Assembly: GCF_003367475.1 (NCBI RefSeq)
Contig: NZ_QRHA01000001.1
Location: 248,001 to 312,000 of the forward strand
Source of the DNA: Alteromonas aestuariivivens
GTDB lineage: Bacteria > Pseudomonadota > Gammaproteobacteria > Enterobacterales > Alteromonadaceae
DNA length: 64,000 nucleotides
Direction: 5' to 3'
Of the stretch, positions 55,932 to 64,000 are shown in pieces (positions within the stretch are counted from its first letter, which is position 1; every line of letters starts with the position of its first letter). The notes under the pieces are model-generated. The model had not been told where the DNA came from. It was given only the letters and a program-made list of their open reading frames with translations, and ran no database searches. Position numbers and translations under genes: made by a program.

Positions 55932-56768
55932 ATGTTAACCGCAACCCAACCACAAATCGTGAATGAAATTAACTATTCGGCCATCAAGGAAAAGCAACGT
56001 ACCACCTGGGGCTCGGGCGACTACGGCCGCATTGGCGTAACCCTGCAGATCACCGGCGAGCAGATGTGTGAATCTCTGGACGTGAAATCCGGAGAATCGG
56101 TGCTGGATGTGGCCGCAGGCAATGGCAACGCTACCCTGGCGGCAGCACGCCGTTTTTGCCACGTCGTGTCTACCGACTACGTTGAAACGCTGCTGGAACA
56201 GTCAAAACTGCGTGCCGAGGCCGAAGGCCTGGAAATCGATTACCAGTTTGCAGACGCCGAAGCTTTACCCTTTGCTGACGATACCTTTGATAACGTGGTG
56301 TCGACCTTTGGAGTAATGTTCGCGCCCAACCAAGTACAAAGTGCGGCAGAGCTCATTCGTGTTTGCAAACCCAATGGAAAAATTGGCTTGGTGAACTGGA
56401 CGCCAGAGGGCTTTGTTGGCCAGTTGTTCAAACTGATTGGCAGCTATGTTGCGCCGCCTGTGGGTGTGAAGTCACCGGCACTGTGGGGAACCCGAACCTT
56501 TATTGATGAGCAATTCGAACCGCACGCATCGGAAATCACCTATCGCGTTAAGGAGTTTAATTTTCGCTTCTGCTCACCACAGCACTGGATTGATTTGTTT
56601 CGCACTTATTATGGCCCGGTTCATAAAGCTTTTGCCGCTCTGGATGAGCAGCAGGCAGCTAACCTCGAAAGTGACATTCACCAGCTTATAGGCCGGTTTA
56701 ACCGCAGCCAGGGTGAAGCCATTGTGGTGCCTTCCGAGTATCTGGAAATCGTAGTGCAAAAGCGTTAA
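55932..56768 (+). CDS. Class I SAM-dependent methyltransferase
   Basis: 278 residues, soluble. SAM motif I is VLDVAAGNGNATLAAARR, followed by the acidic motif VVSTDYVETLLEQ, motif II DAEALPFADDTFDNVVSTFG and a following GKIGLVNWTPEGFVGQLF. Resembles UbiE/Methyltransf_11 proteins; the methyl acceptor cannot be told. Start supported by AGGAG. First gene of a likely operon; the next gene encodes a membrane methyltransferase-like protein 30 bases on. Confidence 0.9.
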   Translation: MLTATQPQIVNEINYSAIKEKQRTTWGSGDYGRIGVTLQITGEQMCESLDVKSGESVLDVAAGNGNATLAAARRFCHVVSTDYVETLLEQSKLRAEAEGLEIDYQFADAEALPFADDTFDNVVSTFGVMFAPNQVQSAAELIRVCKPNGKIGLVNWTPEGFVGQLFKLIGSYVAPPVGVKSPALWGTRTFIDEQFEPHASEITYRVKEFNFRFCSPQHWIDLFRTYYGPVHKAFAALDEQQAANLESDIHQLIGRFNRSQGEAIVVPSEYLEIVVQKR

Positions 56769-56798
56769 GCCATAAACAGGTTCAATGAGGATAAGATC

Positions 56799-57581
56799 AT
56801 GCAAAGCACCCATTCACTCACTCATAGCACGCCTGTTGCGGGCGATACCGGCAACCTGGGCAAGCGTGTTGCGGTACTTGCTTACGGGTTTCTTGGATAC
56901 GCCGTGGGATGTTTTGGACTGTTCTGGCTGATTCTCGGGGCAGGCGCTCTGGCGCCTGTTGGCCTGAGTCACTGGCAGTCTGAATCCGTTTGGCTGGCGC
57001 TGTTGGTCGACTGCGGGCTGATTGCGCTATTCGCCCTTCAGCACAGCCTGATGGCCAGAGCCAAATTCAAGAAATGGCTGACAAGATGGATCCCTGCAGC
57101 TGCGGAACGGGCCACGTACATGTTGTTGTCAGGGGTAGTCTCCAGCATTGCCATGTATTACTGGCAGTCATTGCCCGGTGTGTTTTGGCAGGTTCAGAAT
57201 CAGGTCGCGATGATCACCCTTTATGTGCTGTACGTGATGGGTATTGTGTATCTGTTATTGTCTACCTTGGTAACCAACCACTTCGAGTTGATGGGGTTAC
57301 GCCAGGTATACCTGTATTTTTGCAACAGGCCTTACACACCGCTGGCATTCACCAATAAATATATGTACCGCTATAGCCGCCACCCTATGATGTTGGGCAT
57401 GCTGATTCTGTTGTGGGCAACGCCCCTGATGACAACAACCCGCCTGGTACTGGCACTTTTGTTCACGCTGTACATGTTTGTGGGCATTTATTTTGAGGAG
57501 CGTGATTTGGTGAAGAATTTTGGCGAAACCTACATTCAGTACAAAAAGAAGATAGCAGCCTTCATACCAAAGGTTTACTGA
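56799..57581 (+). CDS. mddA: MddA/NnrU-like membrane methyltransferase, candidate methanethiol S-methyltransferase
   Basis: 260 residues with about five to six transmembrane segments. Family marks: ALFALQHSLMARAKFKKWLTR, a following ERATYMLLSG helix, STLVTNHFELMGLRQVYLYF, and the C-terminal SAM-site half YRYSRHPMMLGMLILLWATP ... FEERDLVKNFGETYIQYKK, shared with isoprenylcysteine methyltransferases. The overall pattern fits MddA, which methylates methanethiol to dimethyl sulfide, but NnrU-like proteins of other function exist. GAGG ribosome site. Second gene of the cluster. Confidence 0.72.
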   Translation: MQSTHSLTHSTPVAGDTGNLGKRVAVLAYGFLGYAVGCFGLFWLILGAGALAPVGLSHWQSESVWLALLVDCGLIALFALQHSLMARAKFKKWLTRWIPAAAERATYMLLSGVVSSIAMYYWQSLPGVFWQVQNQVAMITLYVLYVMGIVYLLLSTLVTNHFELMGLRQVYLYFCNRPYTPLAFTNKYMYRYSRHPMMLGMLILLWATPLMTTTRLVLALLFTLYMFVGIYFEERDLVKNFGETYIQYKKKIAAFIPKVY

Positions 57582-57727
57582 CGAGCAGAAGCGCTGGCGA
57601 TGATGCAATGGCGCAGTCACGGAAATGGATTTCTTATAGAAAAAATCACGCCAAGCAGTTATTGTCTGGTCATTCAGTCAAAGGTAAAACTCTGTTTGCC
57701 GTAATAAAAATATCAAGGAAGAATTCT

Positions 57728-58963
57728 ATGAAATTGTCTTTAACTGCCTCCTCCCTGGTCTTGGGTTTGTCGGTATCCGTTGGTGCCAATGCGGTTGATC
57801 TGGTTCCCCTGGAGCAATTCCCTGAGTGGTTCAAAACAGCGATGGCCAGAGAGGCCGAAGTGAAAAATACCACTGAACTGGCAATAGAAGCCCTGAACGT
57901 CAAGCACAAGGTACTGGGTAATGCAGAGCTTGTTGAACAGGGAGATGGCTATTGGTATTACTCGGTTGGCATTGGTTCTGATACTCCGGTTGAGTGTTAT
58001 GTCCTGACCGAGTTTGATGGTACCGCGTCCAGCCTGTACAGCATTGTCAGCCATAGTGTAAAAGGGGCAGAGGCCATCAACAAAAAGACCCTCTCATCAA
58101 CCTTCAATTACGCTATGGATATTGGCTTGATAGGGGATACGCCTTACATGCTGTTAGATACGATGTACAGCCTGGGTGAGGGTAACGAAAAGGTGAGTGG
58201 TGTGCTTAAGGGCTTGTCGGCGCAAACCGACAACAGCTTGCAGATTTGTGTACACAATGAATTGGGTTACCGTGATACGTTTCTAACCGTGTTTAAATCT
58301 TTTGTCGGTGCCTTTCTGGCGAGCGATACTGACGCCGAATTTTTTGAACCCATCTACCAGCTCTCTTTTAACGGATTACCGGTAGGGTACAGCCGCGAAA
58401 AATACACTACCGATCAGGACGGTGACATCAGGATAATCAATGAATCGGCCATGATGCTTCCAGTCAATGCAAACAGCGTTTCCCGTTCGGATACGGTTTC
58501 TACTACCTGGAGCCGGCCCGATGGTTCAATTATTAATGCCACCGAGTACTCGGTTGAAAATGACGTACTGGCATCCGAGTTTTCCCTGGCTATTGCGGAT
58601 GACAGGTGGCAGGTAAATGGGCAAATGCAGGGCAAGCCGATATCAGCGACGCTGGAGTACAACGACTGGCTGATTTCAGGGTTTGGCAGTTATCAGGAAA
58701 CTGCGAATCTGCTCAAGTCGGAGCAGCAGGCCAGCGAAGTTTACATGTGGTCCAGCGATGCCGACCCGACCTCTGCGCTCAAGATCACTCTGACCAAAAT
58801 AGCGGATGACCCCAATGCCAACATCCAGATTGATATGGGGCCGATTGTGATGAAGGTCATGGCCGACGATCTGGGGGTTATCCAGCGAGGTACCCTTAGC
58901 CAGGGGCCAATCAGCATGCAGATGGAATTATTGCACGTGAGTGGCGAGCCCAAGTGGCCATGA
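57728..58963 (+). CDS. Exported protein of unknown family
   Basis: 411 residues from the ATG at 57728, preceded by AAGGAAG; 40 upstream in-frame codons are excluded. Signal peptide MKLSLTASSLVLGLSVSVGANA. The mature part looks beta-rich and soluble, with few cysteines (VECYVLTEF, LQICVHNELGY) and no motif I can name. Its stop overlaps the start of the next gene (ATGA), so the two are translationally coupled and probably act together in the periplasm. Confidence 0.7.
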   Translation: MKLSLTASSLVLGLSVSVGANAVDLVPLEQFPEWFKTAMAREAEVKNTTELAIEALNVKHKVLGNAELVEQGDGYWYYSVGIGSDTPVECYVLTEFDGTASSLYSIVSHSVKGAEAINKKTLSSTFNYAMDIGLIGDTPYMLLDTMYSLGEGNEKVSGVLKGLSAQTDNSLQICVHNELGYRDTFLTVFKSFVGAFLASDTDAEFFEPIYQLSFNGLPVGYSREKYTTDQDGDIRIINESAMMLPVNANSVSRSDTVSTTWSRPDGSIINATEYSVENDVLASEFSLAIADDRWQVNGQMQGKPISATLEYNDWLISGFGSYQETANLLKSEQQASEVYMWSSDADPTSALKITLTKIADDPNANIQIDMGPIVMKVMADDLGVIQRGTLSQGPISMQMELLHVSGEPKWP

Positions 58964-59733
58964 GGATAACTGCCTGGTTGATTTGCTGTTGGAGCTGGGG
59001 AGCTTTTGCCCAAACAGTGCCTTCGATGGCGCAATTGAGCATAGCTCTCAAGCCCGAGCAGTCCTTGCCACTTTCAAGTGAAATTCGTTTTGAGCTGGAA
59101 ACCCGTAACCCTGAAGCAATCGCAGCAGCGCTGCGTGAGTGGCAGGGAGTTACCACTGCTCCGGTGAGTGACAATGTTCTCGCTGTTACCATGAAGGCGC
59201 AGCCTCAATACACCGGCAGCGTACAGGAGCAGCACTCAAAGGCCAGTTTTGTGGTGGATTTTGATGAAAGTGCTACTCAGGAGTTCGTGGCCGGTTTCAA
59301 AACTTTGCCCGGGGAAGCGGTGAGGTTAGAGCAACTGGCAGAATACGTGAGTGAGTTTATGGTGAACCCTACCTCTATTCACGGTTTCAATATTGCTTCG
59401 GTAGTAGCGGCTCAGCAAAGCGGTGACTGTACGGAATACGCGGTTTTGTCTACGGCGCTAGCCCGTGCGCTGGGTTTACCTGCGCGGGTAATTGTCGGTT
59501 CGGTAATTGTTGAGTTGCCAGATGAGGTGGTGGCTTATGGCCATGCCTGGGCAGAAGTGTGGCACAACGAACGCTGGAATATTGTCGATGCTGCGTTGTA
59601 CGGCGCCGGGTTTGCACAGGCTTTTTATTTACCGGCGAGTGATTTGGCGAAGGAAGGCCCGGGCTACTCCATGTCCGTTATCAATGCGGTAAACCTGATG
59701 CCGGTTAAAATTCGTCAGCTTAGCAGCATCTGA
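58960..59733 (+). CDS. Exported transglutaminase-like protein
   Basis: 257 residues; ATG at 58960 inside the previous stop. Signal peptide MRITAWLICCWSWGAFAQ. The C-terminal part (about 155-235) is a transglutaminase-like core with a complete Cys-His-Asp triad: SGDCTEYAVLSTALARALGL, YGHAWAEVWH and WNIVDAALYG. Such domains are often papain-like peptidases or amidases rather than true cross-linkers. The N-terminal part is not recognised. Last gene of the cluster; nothing resembling a terminator was seen after it. Confidence 0.82.
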   Translation: MRITAWLICCWSWGAFAQTVPSMAQLSIALKPEQSLPLSSEIRFELETRNPEAIAAALREWQGVTTAPVSDNVLAVTMKAQPQYTGSVQEQHSKASFVVDFDESATQEFVAGFKTLPGEAVRLEQLAEYVSEFMVNPTSIHGFNIASVVAAQQSGDCTEYAVLSTALARALGLPARVIVGSVIVELPDEVVAYGHAWAEVWHNERWNIVDAALYGAGFAQAFYLPASDLAKEGPGYSMSVINAVNLMPVKIRQLSSI

Positions 59734-59879
59734 TCCAAATCAGAGTTTTGGTTACAGCTGGGTAGAGACAAAAACCAGCAGGCCGTTGGCAGGCCAACAC
59801 CAGAGCATCGCGGTTGACGTTCATCAGGTCACCGAGGGGCGCCAGTACCGGCATGGTATTCACATGGGGGAAGGGCATT

Positions 59880-60003
59880 CGGCCATCAGTGTTTCTTCAT
59901 TGTCGAGAAAGAAGCGCAACTGCTAAAACTGAAAAAAGACAGCCCGGTGCTGGTTCTCAAAGTATTAACCTGTGATACCAAAAACGCCCGGTTGAATATT
60001 TAA
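59880..60003 (+). pseudogene. Possible remnant of a GntR-family regulator (UTRA domain end)
   Basis: The frame ending at 60003 reads FFIVEKEAQLLKLKKDSPVL followed by VLKVLTCDTKNARLNI. The spacing of EAxLL, SPVL and a following hydrophobic strand is that of UTRA effector domains of HutC-type GntR regulators. No matching N-terminal part exists upstream. The rest of the 59734-60074 gap shows nothing. Low certainty. Confidence 0.35.
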
Positions 60004-60074
60004 CCTCAATAAACCACCCGCAACTGGTGGTTTTTGAAACTCCAATCCAGGCAACTACACATTAAGAAGTGATG

Positions 60075-61574
60075 ATGATAAGTAAAAAACTCCTGATTTT
60101 GGTCTCTGTGCTCAGTTTCAATGCCGTTTCAATGGCAAATGAGCATGAAAGCGACCCTTCCCTTCCCATTCCGGAAGAACAAAGCTTTGTGACATCGCAC
60201 ACCGGCAAGTTCGGTGGCCGCAAGCTGGATTACAGTGCCGAAGTAAGCAATATGTTGCTCAAAGACAGCGAAGGCGGGGTGTATGCCAGTGTTGTTACTA
60301 CCGCCTATCTGGCCAAGGAAAAACAGGCTAATCGCCCGGTTACCTTTGTGTTTAATGGCGGGCCAGGGTCTTCGTCAGTGTGGTTACACATGGGGATGGT
60401 GGGGCCAAAACGGGTTGTGGTGCCCAGTGATGCCCAGGACGCTGGCAATGCACCGTACCAGATGGTGGACAACGAGTATTCCATTCTGGACGTGACCGAT
60501 ATTGTGTTGATTGACCCTGTGGGTACCGGATTCAGTAAGCTGGCAGGTAAAGGTACTGCTGAAGACGTGTGGGGCCTCAAGGAAGACGCCAAAACCACCG
60601 CTACGGTGATTCGGGAGTGGATCCGCAAAAATAAACGTTGGAACAGCCCCAAGTATGTACTGGGAGAAAGCTTTGGTACCACCCGCAGCGCGGCGATGCT
60701 GCCGTATCTGCACAATCGCGAAGAGCCCATTCGTTTGAATGGCATTATTATGGTTTCCCAGGCGCTCGACTTTACCGGCAGTACGCCCTGGACTCCGCAC
60801 AACATGCTGGCCTATGTCACCTATTTGCCGAGTATGTCTGCTACCGCCTGGTACCACAACAAACTGGCCGACCGCCCTGCCAGCCTGACTGAACATCTTG
60901 AAGAAGTGCGCAGTTTTGCGGTGAATGAATACCTGCCGGCCCTGTTCAAAGGAAGCCGCTTGCCTGCTGCAGAGTTCAATCAGGTGGCCTCAAAGCTCGC
61001 TGGTTATCTGGGACTGGATGTGAACTATGTCAAGCGTGCGAACCTCAGGGTACAGGCCAACCGGTTTGAAAAACAACTGCTGCGGGAAGAAGGTCTGTCG
61101 ACCGGTAATTTTGACAGCCGCTATACCACCAATGAAACAGACGATCTGGCCGTGACAACCCGTTATGATGCCGCCAGTGCCGCGGTCAGTGCTGCCTATA
61201 CCGCCGCGCTGAATGATTATCTGCATAATGATCTCGGTGTTAGCTGGCTGCAGCCATACATTGTGAGCAGCTCTGAAGTCGGTGATAACTGGGTCTGGCA
61301 TCGCGGCAGCCACAGTGAGCCCCAGTTTGTGCATGCGGCTTCCTATCTGGCCGAAGGCATGAGCAAAAACCCGGCGTTAAAAGTGATGGTTGCCAGTGGT
61401 TACTACGATTATTCCACGCCGTTTTTTGATGCCGAGTTTACTTTTGGCCGCCACGGGATTGATATGAGCCGGGTCACCATGACTTACTATGAGTCCGGGC
61501 ATATGATGTATCTGCACCATCCATCGTTGCAAAAACTGGCGGAAGACACCCGCGCTTTTTATCTTGTGAAATAA
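60075..61574 (+). CDS. Exported S10 serine carboxypeptidase-like peptidase
   Basis: About 499 residues; three consecutive in-frame starts (GTG 60069, ATG 60072, ATG 60075) precede the signal peptide MISKKLLILVSVLSFNAVSMA. The last has the best spacing from AAGAAG. S10 fold marks: oxyanion VFNGGPGSSSVWLHMG, nucleophile Ser in VLGESFGTTRSA, Asp region ASGYYDYSTPF, catalytic His in YYESGHMMYLH. Bacterial members are periplasmic peptidases; specificity unknown. Stand-alone gene. Confidence 0.92.
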   Translation: MISKKLLILVSVLSFNAVSMANEHESDPSLPIPEEQSFVTSHTGKFGGRKLDYSAEVSNMLLKDSEGGVYASVVTTAYLAKEKQANRPVTFVFNGGPGSSSVWLHMGMVGPKRVVVPSDAQDAGNAPYQMVDNEYSILDVTDIVLIDPVGTGFSKLAGKGTAEDVWGLKEDAKTTATVIREWIRKNKRWNSPKYVLGESFGTTRSAAMLPYLHNREEPIRLNGIIMVSQALDFTGSTPWTPHNMLAYVTYLPSMSATAWYHNKLADRPASLTEHLEEVRSFAVNEYLPALFKGSRLPAAEFNQVASKLAGYLGLDVNYVKRANLRVQANRFEKQLLREEGLSTGNFDSRYTTNETDDLAVTTRYDAASAAVSAAYTAALNDYLHNDLGVSWLQPYIVSSSEVGDNWVWHRGSHSEPQFVHAASYLAEGMSKNPALKVMVASGYYDYSTPFFDAEFTFGRHGIDMSRVTMTYYESGHMMYLHHPSLQKLAEDTRAFYLVK

Positions 61575-61675
61575 GCGGGCGTTTCATAAGGGATACAACG
61601 CAGACCAATATTGAACGCGCAGTTCACCCGCATGGTGCCCTGTAAATTGGGGCGCTGTTTATGGCCAACGGGTTA

Positions 61676-62092
61676 TCAGCTTTTATTGGGGGCTTGCTTT
61701 TCAAGCTTAAGCCAGTGTTCTGGAAATTGAACCCAATCATATTTTGACTGATTCCACGCTGACAGTGTGGGCTCAGGAAAGCCTGGATCGGTAAAGCACC
61801 CCACTGGTATTCCCGTCATGCCCGTAAACATTTCCGCTTCTATATAAAGTGTGGAGCCGCAATTGGAACAAAAATAAGTAGTGACCGAGTTGCCACTCTC
61901 CGTTGCAACTCGGAACGATTTGGGCGTACCCTCCCGCCCGGTAATTTTGTGGTTATCAAAATACGCTCCTACGCCAAACACTGAGCCAGTGCGACGCTGG
62001 CAGTTCTGGCAGTTGCAGGCCAGGGTGATGCTTGGGTCTCCCCGCACCTGAATCGTCAGTTTTCCGCACATACATTGTGCTTTTCGTTCCAT
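61676..62092 (-). CDS. GFA-family protein (glutathione-dependent formaldehyde-activating enzyme-like)
   Basis: 138 residues from the ATG at 62092 (MERKAQCMCG). Zinc-binding cysteines typical of the GFA fold: QCMCGKLTIQV, ACNCQNCQRRTGS, YFCSNCGSTLY. Most members have no proven glutathione-formaldehyde activity. 30 bases after adenine deaminase on the same strand, so probably co-transcribed. The 101-base gap 61575-61675 to the converging peptidase shows nothing. Confidence 0.88.
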   Translation of the reverse strand: MERKAQCMCGKLTIQVRGDPSITLACNCQNCQRRTGSVFGVGAYFDNHKITGREGTPKSFRVATESGNSVTTYFCSNCGSTLYIEAEMFTGMTGIPVGCFTDPGFPEPTLSAWNQSKYDWVQFPEHWLKLEKQAPNKS

Positions 62093-62122
62093 TGTTTTTC
62101 CCCAGCCGTGGCTGCCCAATAA

Positions 62123-63121
62123 TCAAGCGTAGTATTGTTCCAGTCTATCCAAATACGCTCGCTTGTCACTTTCTGGCAACCAGGTTACGGAAAACGCATT
62201 TGCCATCAGGGTTTTCAATTCCGAACGGGAAAAGTCGCCTTCCTGTTGCAGGGCAATCAGGTTTTCGTTCAGGTAAGCCCTGAAATAGGCCGGATCGTCA
62301 GAGTTGATGGTGGCTTTCATACCCCGCTTGAGCATGTCGCGGATTTCCCCTGAAGTCAGTGACTGGACCACAAACTGGTTCGAAACGGGGCACACAGTGA
62401 GGCCCAGCCCTTTGCTTTTGATCAGTTCACACAACTCGTCTGATTCCAGCGCATTAACGCCGTGATCGATTCGATCGACTTCTATTTCTTCAAGCACCTG
62501 TCGAATGTGTTCTAAAGTATTTTTTTGATTTACGTCGCAATGCATGGTGAGTTTTAAACCCCATTTCCGTGCCAGCGCGAAAACGTCTTTGAATTTTATC
62601 GGCGGGTTATTGAACTCGTCAGAATCGAGTCCAACGCCTACCAGCCAGTCCAGATACGGCTCGGCCAGTTTAAGGTGCTCCATGGCAGACTCGGCGCTCA
62701 TATCGCGTAAAAAACACATTATGAGCTGGCTGCGTATACCAAGCTTGTTCTCGGCATCGCACTGGGCCCGGCGAATGCCCTTAATCACAGTGTCGAAGGC
62801 CACGCCGCGAATGGTATGGCCCTGGGGGTCAAAGAATATTTCGGCGTAAACAATGTTTTGTGAAGCGGCTTTGGCCAGATAATCCCAGGTGAGCTGATAG
62901 AAATCGTCTTCTTCAATTAGCACGCTCATGCCGGCATAGTAAATTTTCAAAAATGAGGGAAGATCGTAAAAGTCGTAAGCGGCAATCAGTGCCTGAGGCG
63001 TGTCGAACGGTAAGCTAACGTTGTTTTTCTTGGCCAATGCAAAGCTGAGTTCCGGCTCCAGGGTGCCTTCAATGTGGACGTGTAATTCTGCCTTGGGCAT
63101 GTTTTCGATAAATGCTTTCAT
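62123..63121 (-). CDS. Adenine deaminase (adenosine deaminase family)
   Basis: Converts adenine to hypoxanthine in purine salvage. 332 residues: zinc ligands PKAELHVHIEGTLEPE, MHCDVNQKN, catalytic HGVNALES and the C-terminal ATINSDDPAYFRAYL. The N-terminal HxHIEGTLEPE and the SDDPAYF stretch are those of the adenine deaminase subgroup, where adenosine deaminases have HLDGSLR and a different C-terminal motif. So adenine is the likelier substrate. Confidence 0.87.
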   Translation of the reverse strand: MKAFIENMPKAELHVHIEGTLEPELSFALAKKNNVSLPFDTPQALIAAYDFYDLPSFLKIYYAGMSVLIEEDDFYQLTWDYLAKAASQNIVYAEIFFDPQGHTIRGVAFDTVIKGIRRAQCDAENKLGIRSQLIMCFLRDMSAESAMEHLKLAEPYLDWLVGVGLDSDEFNNPPIKFKDVFALARKWGLKLTMHCDVNQKNTLEHIRQVLEEIEVDRIDHGVNALESDELCELIKSKGLGLTVCPVSNQFVVQSLTSGEIRDMLKRGMKATINSDDPAYFRAYLNENLIALQQEGDFSRSELKTLMANAFSVTWLPESDKRAYLDRLEQYYA

Positions 63122-63338
63122 AATCCAGATTCTCGATACAGCAAAAGGCGGGGAGCAGCAAATACTGTTCCAGAAGGCTGAGTGTTACTCCAGCCGACAG
63201 GCATGGGCAGTAAAACGGAGTAAAACCCACCTGAAGAGGGCCAAAATTGAGCAAGTGCACCAATAAAAGGCCACAAACTTTACAAATCGGGGCTGTGTTG
63301 GATAGTATTGACGCGCTGTTTCACTCAAAGGTTTTGAA

Positions 63339-63740
63339 TTGAATTCGATTGCCAGGCTGTTTACCGTTTTTGCTGTGATGGTTGCTCTTTGCGGGCAGGC
63401 GTTTTCGTACGCCGAAATGCATTGCGAAATGGCCATGCAGGCAACCGGTACACCGGCTTCAAAGCCGGCGCAGAATAGCCACGCAGCCATGGGCCACGCC
63501 ATGATGCAGCATGGTGATATGAACCATGACATGGCTCCCGTTGCAGAAGCGCAGGCAGCACAGGACTGCTGTGCATCCGATTGCCAGTGCCCGATGAACG
63601 CCTGTACTTCCTACACCTGTGTCAGTTTCCAGCTACAAATAGCAGAGGCTGGCGTGCAGTCTGAGGTCTACGCAGCTGCCCAGTCTGCAACCCCAAAATC
63701 CAGTATTACTTCCCTTTATCGCCCACCGATAATTACCTGA
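63339..63740 (+). CDS. Exported Cys/Met/His-rich protein, probably metal-related (CopL-like)
   Basis: 133 residues. The start appears to be a TTG at 63339 leading into a signal peptide (LFTVFAVMVALCGQAFSYA). The mature protein has a Met/His-rich middle (HAMMQHGDMNHDM) and a cysteine cluster (CCASDCQCPMNACTSYTC), both typical of periplasmic copper handlers. It stands directly before a TolC-family gene, as small metal-binding proteins do in front of CusCBA-type efflux operons. Copper is inferred; another soft metal is possible. Confidence 0.62.
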   Translation: MNSIARLFTVFAVMVALCGQAFSYAEMHCEMAMQATGTPASKPAQNSHAAMGHAMMQHGDMNHDMAPVAEAQAAQDCCASDCQCPMNACTSYTCVSFQLQIAEAGVQSEVYAAAQSATPKSSITSLYRPPIIT

Positions 63741-63856
63741 TACAGGATCATTGTGCCTGAAATTTACCGTACCTGAGGCGGTTACAATGGGCTGCCACTG
63801 AGCGTTGACCCGATATCATAAATATCAACTAATTTTTTTTACAAGGGACAATTCCG

Positions 63857-64000
63857 ATGCTTGTGAATACATTGCGTTCAGTACGCCTGGGTATTTTGTT
63901 CTGTGGTTTTTTGCAAGCGGTGAGTGCTCACTCACAGGAGGCGCTTTCGCTGCAGCATGCCATTGATATAGCGCTCAGTAACGACCCCTGGGTGAAAGGC
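63857..64000 (+). CDS. TolC-family outer-membrane factor, CusC-like (cut by window end)
   Basis: 48 codons are present: signal peptide (MLVNTLRSVRLGILFCGFLQ, ending near SAHSQ) and the opening EALSLQHAIDIALSNDPWVKG, the standard first helix of TolC/CusC proteins. Ribosome site AAGGGA. With the preceding metal-binding-type gene it suggests the start of a heavy-metal RND efflux operon beyond the window. Confidence 0.82.
   Translation, partial: MLVNTLRSVRLGILFCGFLQAVSAHSQEALSLQHAIDIALSNDPWVKG

Overview
The window is a chromosomal stretch of a gammaproteobacterium, most probably a marine member of the Alteromonadales or a close relative. This rests on gene order and protein resemblance: pilD-pilC-pilA-nadC-ampD-ampE-pdhR-aceEF-lpdA, serA-rpiA-ygfA with 6S RNA, ygfB-pepP-ubiH-ubiI and gcvTHP are standard gammaproteobacterial blocks. 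The secreted algal-polysaccharide type enzymes (a BNR_4 lyase and a GH43 lipoprotein) point to a seawater or algal habitat. No tRNA, rRNA, CRISPR array or phage module was seen.

Layout. 1-6 kb: type IV pilus genes (pilD partial, pilC, pilA, with no pilB in between), nadC and a membrane-anchored retropepsin-like protease on the minus strand, then ampD-ampE on the plus strand. 6-13.3 kb: pdhR with its own operator, then aceE, aceF (three lipoyl domains) and lpdA, making the pyruvate dehydrogenase complex. 13.4-16.5 kb: a DUF1289 protein, an HDOD protein and two tandem DUF481 outer-membrane proteins. 17-20.4 kb: an AT-rich gene for a 1084-residue secreted BNR_4 polysaccharide lyase-like protein with Ig-like repeats. 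20.4-26.9 kb (minus): 6S RNA, ribokinase, nucleoside hydrolase, hybrid histidine kinase, ygfA, rpiA, serA. Nucleoside hydrolase, ribokinase and RpiA together form a route from nucleoside ribose to pentose phosphates. 27.4-33 kb (plus): ygfB, pepP, ubiH, a ubiI-like gene and an exported M24 peptidase. 33-35.4 kb (minus): an NhaC-family transporter behind a MetJ-type operator (probably the methionine transporter MetT) and a LysR regulator. 35.4-40 kb: gcvT-gcvH-gcvP.

40-48.7 kb is the accessory part. It is AT-rich at first, with two orphan hypothetical genes and an IS3-family element that splits a small gene. A 265-bp MITE with TA target duplications and a 49-bp palindrome built only from the same MITE ends follow. 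A rhodanese gene broken by one frameshift (beside its usual FtrA-like regulator) and a GGDEF gene broken by two also lie here. 48.7-54 kb holds a small lipoprotein, a Sel1-repeat protein, the GH43 lipoprotein and rimK. 54-59.7 kb has a winged-helix/TPR regulator followed by a probable operon: SAM methyltransferase, MddA-like membrane methyltransferase, a secreted protein of unknown family, and a translationally coupled exported transglutaminase-like protein. 60-64 kb: S10 carboxypeptidase, a GFA-family protein, adenine deaminase, a Cys/Met/His-rich exported protein and the start of a TolC/CusC-like outer membrane factor.

The most useful leads are the two MetJ-type operators (serA and the NhaC transporter), the missing pilB, the lyase-like gene with duplicated Ig modules, the MITE and its minimal palindromic copy, and the methyltransferase/transglutaminase cluster behind a 24-bp palindrome. 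No clearly new system can be proven from sequence alone. The 54-59.7 kb cluster and the 40-43.6 kb orphan genes are the best places to look.
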